Below are positions 14,934-17,540 of a DNA stretch of 17,540 nt, in pieces. A model generated the notes under the pieces. It was not told where the DNA came from. It made no database searches and saw nothing but the letters and a program-made list of their open reading frames with translations. Position 1 is the first letter of the stretch. Every line of letters begins with the position of its first letter. A program made the translations under genes and the position numbers. This DNA comes from a bacterium UBP8_UBA817 (GTDB taxonomy: Bacteria > Margulisbacteria > Marinamargulisbacteria > UBA817), in NCBI GenBank assembly GCA_002296285.1, contig DBHX01000062.1, positions 1 through 17,540 on the forward strand, written 5' to 3'.

Positions 14934-16294
14934 GTCGATAGGCGTAACGATGCGTATTCTTTTCTTTTAACGAGCAATGGTGTTAGTTCTTGCATATATT
15001 GCGCCATATCCCTTTCAGGAGTTGGTGGTTCAAACTGAGTTGTCGATACATCTTTTGAAAGAGCCTTTAGTTGATCATTTTCTTCATGGAGATAATTGTG
15101 CACGTTCATATAAACCTTATAAACTAAACTATCTTTGTTTTGGTTTTCATCACAAATCATTTTCATTTGATCAGAATTCCATTTTTTAAATTTTGAATCT
15201 GTAATTTTCAATTGTGTATGAACCCAACGGTCAAAGTCCAATAAATACTTTGCGGCCTTTTTGCTTTGCAAAATACCATATCCATTGGGGTACATGTCAT
15301 TGAGGTTTTTTGGGTTTTCTGTGCGTGGATTTTGGGAATTATAACTATAAACTTGATGAATGTCACCGCCATCAGGGCCTTTAATTTCAATAATTTGTGC
15401 AAATTTACTTGCAAATGGACCATCAATGCTGTCATTTGATCGTTGATCTTGGGGTTTTAATTGATTGAAAATTCCAAGCGAAGATCCCAGTCGCTGATAG
15501 CATGTGATGCCGTTTTGTCTGTAAAGAAATCCTTCGACAGCGCTTGATCCATTTCCATGGGTTAACTTTCCGATGCACCCTTTTCCCCAGCCAATAAAGC
15601 CAATGAATTCAACCCCGGGCTTTCTAAGGAATTCACGCGCCTGAGTGAGTTCGGTGTTTCGTTTTGTGAGTCTTGAAAAAAGTACGTCGCCTTGCCTTGC
15701 TTTTTCCAATCGTTGTTGGTTAAATTTCATGATGTCAGATATAACGGAATTGGGATCTGCTACTTGCTTACGATCGCATAGCGCTTCAATTTGTTTAAAT
15801 ACATCAATGGTGGCGGCGTCTGAAGCATAGCTTGGCTGTTCTGAATGGCCGCAACGGGGAATGCCATAACCTTGCTTGGTGGCCGGGGGAGCCCCATTAT
15901 CACTGTGTTTCTCCGATTGTTCATCGTCAATTTCGCAATCTTCGCATACTACACGATCTGAATTAATGCGCATGGCCGTCGTTGTTCTTCGACTGAGTTG
16001 GTAATGTTGGCTAGAAGGGCATGCGGGGTCACTTGAACATTGTCTTTGCTCCTGAAGCGTCATAGGGTCTGTTAATTTAACGGATTGATTTCTGGCACCA
16101 GATCTCGGTTGAGTGCGAATCGGTCTAGATTTCAGGATATCGATTTGGTCTTTAGAATATTTTGTTTCACCATCTTTAGGACTTAAACAGCAGGGGCATC
16201 CAGCACCACATGGTTTATCAGCCTGAGCAAGTTGAAAAATATTGGTCACACCATTACTTTTACTTGGGGAAAGTGTTGCTATACCAGAATCCAT
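14930..16294 (-). CDS. unknown Cys-rich protein opening the zinc operon
   Basis: 454 residues, no signal peptide or membrane helix, no recognised family. The first 150 residues hold nine Cys: KPCGAGCPCC (29, 33, 35, 36), QCSSDPAC (86, 91), VVCEDCE (117, 120) and RCGH (148), a pattern that could hold one or two zinc ions. The region from about 155 to 225 looks helical, and 226-320 looks like a mixed alpha/beta domain containing a Gly-rich stretch, FIGFIGWGKGCIGKLTHGNG. The C-terminal third is charged and helical. It is the first gene of the operon: a promoter and inverted repeat sit just upstream, the ATG is six bases after the -10, and the stop overlaps the next gene. Function unknown. Confidence 0.85.
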   Translation of the reverse strand: MDSGIATLSPSKSNGVTNIFQLAQADKPCGAGCPCCLSPKDGETKYSKDQIDILKSRPIRTQPRSGARNQSVKLTDPMTLQEQRQCSSDPACPSSQHYQLSRRTTTAMRINSDRVVCEDCEIDDEQSEKHSDNGAPPATKQGYGIPRCGHSEQPSYASDAATIDVFKQIEALCDRKQVADPNSVISDIMKFNQQRLEKARQGDVLFSRLTKRNTELTQAREFLRKPGVEFIGFIGWGKGCIGKLTHGNGSSAVEGFLYRQNGITCYQRLGSSLGIFNQLKPQDQRSNDSIDGPFASKFAQIIEIKGPDGGDIHQVYSYNSQNPRTENPKNLNDMYPNGYGILQSKKAAKYLLDFDRWVHTQLKITDSKFKKWNSDQMKMICDENQNKDSLVYKVYMNVHNYLHEENDQLKALSKDVSTTQFEPPTPERDMAQYMQELTPLLVKRKEYASLRLST

Positions 16295-16300
16295 TAAATT

Positions 16301-16329
16301 ACTTTACTTGTTTTCTTTTATTAATGCAA
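16301..16329 (-). promoter_or_regulatory. promoter of the zinc operon (leaderless)
   Basis: Minus strand TTGCAT (16324-16329), 17 bases, TAAAGT (16301-16306), then six bases and the ATG at 16294. The -35 lies within the inverted repeat at 16318-16346. Confidence 0.55.
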
Positions 16330-16346
16330 CTCATTTGCATTAATAA
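16318..16346. promoter_or_regulatory. inverted repeat over the -35, candidate Zur operator
   Basis: Twelve-base arms (TTATTAATGCAA and its exact complement) flank a 5-base spacer, covering the -35 of the zinc-operon promoter. The core has AATG and CATT separated by 11 bases, the same outer tetrads and spacing as the Escherichia coli-type Zur box as I remember it; the inner bases differ. On the minus strand no T-run follows, so it is not a good terminator for the GTPase gene. Confidence 0.5.
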
Positions 16347-16350
16347 TTTT

Positions 16351-17540
16351 TTATTGTTCAATGACGTTCATGTCTTCGGGGTTTTCGATCAATTCCCATG
16401 GGTGAATGGGGTCGGGATATGTGGCCCAAACTTCCGGGCCTTTACTAAACTCCTCATCGGTGAGTAAGCAAGCCTCTAAACGACGATTTAGGTCGGATTT
16501 ATCGATGCCCGTTCCAATCAGTACCAATTCTTGGCGCCGATCCCCGTATGGGTCTTGCCAGTTTTCACGAATGGCATCGATCATTTCTTCGTCGGTCAAA
16601 TCCCATTGACTTTTTGGGATGGCCGCCCACCATTTTCCAGCTGGTCTAATCTCAGTCAATTTGCCCGCGCCACTGATTTCTCCGACAAAATCCATGCGTG
16701 ATGCGACCCAAAAGTATCCTTTCATTCGGTAGACCCCATCTAGTTTTGATTGAACAAATTCTAGAAATCGCTGAGGATGAAATGGTTTTTTTGATTTAAA
16801 ACCAATGCTTGAAATATTGTATTTTTCTGTTTCAGGGATATGCTCTCCTCGAAGTTCTTTTAACCATCCTGCGGCTTGTGATGCTTGCTCAAATTCAAAC
16901 TGACCGGTATTGAGTACCTTTTCTATTGGGACATCAGAATAGTTGGTTTCAATGCACGTGGCTTCTGGATTTAAGGCTTTAATGACCCCTTTAACTTTGT
17001 TGTGATCGTCGGGGTTAACCTCATTGCTTTTGTTGAGTAAAATTATATTAGCAAACTCCACTTGATCCACGAGTAGGTCCACAATGCTTCGTTCATCCTC
17101 TTCACCCAAGGATTCACCGCGATCTTTTAAAAGCTCAACGGAGTCCAGGTTATCAAAGAAATGCACCGCATCGACCACAGTGACCATGGTGTCCAGTGTT
17201 GCGTAATCGGATAAAGATTTGCCATCCTCATCTTCAAATGTAAATGTTTCGGCTACGGGGTGTGGTTCACTAATGCCGGTGGATTCAATGACCAAGTAAT
17301 CAAATCGGTTTTTTTTGGCCAAGCGTTGGATTTCGATCAATAGATCTTCTCGAAGAGTACAACAGATGCACCCATTGGACATTTCAACCAGTTTTTCTTC
17401 GGTTCGACTTAAACTGGCCGTGCCATTTTGTATGAGTTGCGCATTAATGTTGATTTCTGACATGTCATTGACAATCACGGCGACTTTTAAATTATCTCGA
17501 TTATTTAATATTCGATTCAGCAATGTTGTTTTTCCGGCAC
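16351..17540 (-). CDS. zigA: COG0523 GTPase, ZigA-type zinc metallochaperone (5' end missing)
   Basis: 395 residues are visible; the start lies beyond the right edge, where the frame already reads AGKTTLLNRIL, the end of the P-loop. Other motifs: VIVNDMSEININ, the metal-binding GCICC in NGCICCTLREDL (CxCC of COG0523), ESTGISEP (switch II), and LLNKSN where NKxD is usual for guanine recognition. The C-terminal CobW_C domain has FHPQRFLEFV, SRMDFVGEISGAGK and RRQELVLIGTGID. Length and the GWLKELRGEHIPETEKYNISS segment match the ZigA/YciC-like subgroup, which supplies zinc to client enzymes during starvation and is usually under Zur control. It precedes the zinc operon on the same strand, 57 bases away. 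Confidence 0.92.
   Translation of the reverse strand, partial: AGKTTLLNRILNNRDNLKVAVIVNDMSEININAQLIQNGTASLSRTEEKLVEMSNGCICCTLREDLLIEIQRLAKKNRFDYLVIESTGISEPHPVAETFTFEDEDGKSLSDYATLDTMVTVVDAVHFFDNLDSVELLKDRGESLGEEDERSIVDLLVDQVEFANIILLNKSNEVNPDDHNKVKGVIKALNPEATCIETNYSDVPIEKVLNTGQFEFEQASQAAGWLKELRGEHIPETEKYNISSIGFKSKKPFHPQRFLEFVQSKLDGVYRMKGYFWVASRMDFVGEISGAGKLTEIRPAGKWWAAIPKSQWDLTDEEMIDAIRENWQDPYGDRRQELVLIGTGIDKSDLNRRLEACLLTDEEFSKGPEVWATYPDPIHPWELIENPEDMNVIEQ

Noticed and set aside
16318..16346. Inverted repeat as a rho-independent terminator of the GTPase gene.
   Set aside because: In the direction of transcription (minus) it is followed by an A-rich, not T-rich, tract and has an AT-rich stem; it fits better as an operator over the -35.

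Overview
The window looks like chromosomal DNA of a Gram-negative bacterium, most likely a gammaproteobacterium. The grounds are a ZrgA-type (DUF2796) zinc protein with a DUF3299 lipoprotein-export-like ABC cassette and a Fur-family regulator, an outer-membrane beta-barrel, several lipoprotein or Sec signal peptides, and sigma70-like promoters (TTGxxx-N17-TAnnnT). The sequence is moderately AT-rich. The plus strand is rich in G and T by eye even where genes lie on the minus strand, suggesting it is the leading strand. No tRNA, rRNA, CRISPR array, transposase or integrase was seen.

Left part (1-5450): the C-terminal end of an unidentified gene; a lipoprotein of unknown function (373-1188) behind a clear promoter with a 26-bp perfect palindrome; a DUF2237 gene and a GNAT acetyltransferase divergently transcribed from back-to-back promoters that share an inverted repeat; an ABC-F ATPase of the YkpA/YbiT type; and a sodium/solute symporter followed, with overlap, by an unannotated 38-residue membrane protein with a perfect Shine-Dalgarno, then a terminator.

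Middle (5458-9677): one ancestral gene for an exported beta-propeller protein, now broken by at least six lesions (5458-7732, minus strand), and, divergent from it, a four-gene plus-strand unit: a small exported Cys/His protein, an outer-membrane barrel, a periplasmic MerP-like heavy-metal-associated protein and a MerT-like membrane protein. It reads as an envelope-spanning metal transport or resistance unit.

Right part (9696-17540, all minus strand): the end of a ZigA-type COG0523 GTPase, then a tightly packed eight-gene operon. The first three genes (454, 123 and 483 residues) are not recognisable; they overlap one another, and the third overlaps a zur-like Fur-family gene, which is followed by zrgA, a LolD-like ATPase, an FtsX/MacB-like permease and a DUF3299 periplasmic protein. 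The three unknown proteins are therefore physically coupled to a zinc-uptake operon. The 454- and 483-residue proteins share a Cys-Pro-Cys-Cys motif. This composite operon is the best candidate for an undescribed system here.

A recurring feature is a -10-like hexamer exactly six bases before the start codon at five transcription-unit starts (1556 minus, 1634 plus, 3851 plus, 7947 plus, 16294 minus), implying leaderless mRNAs.
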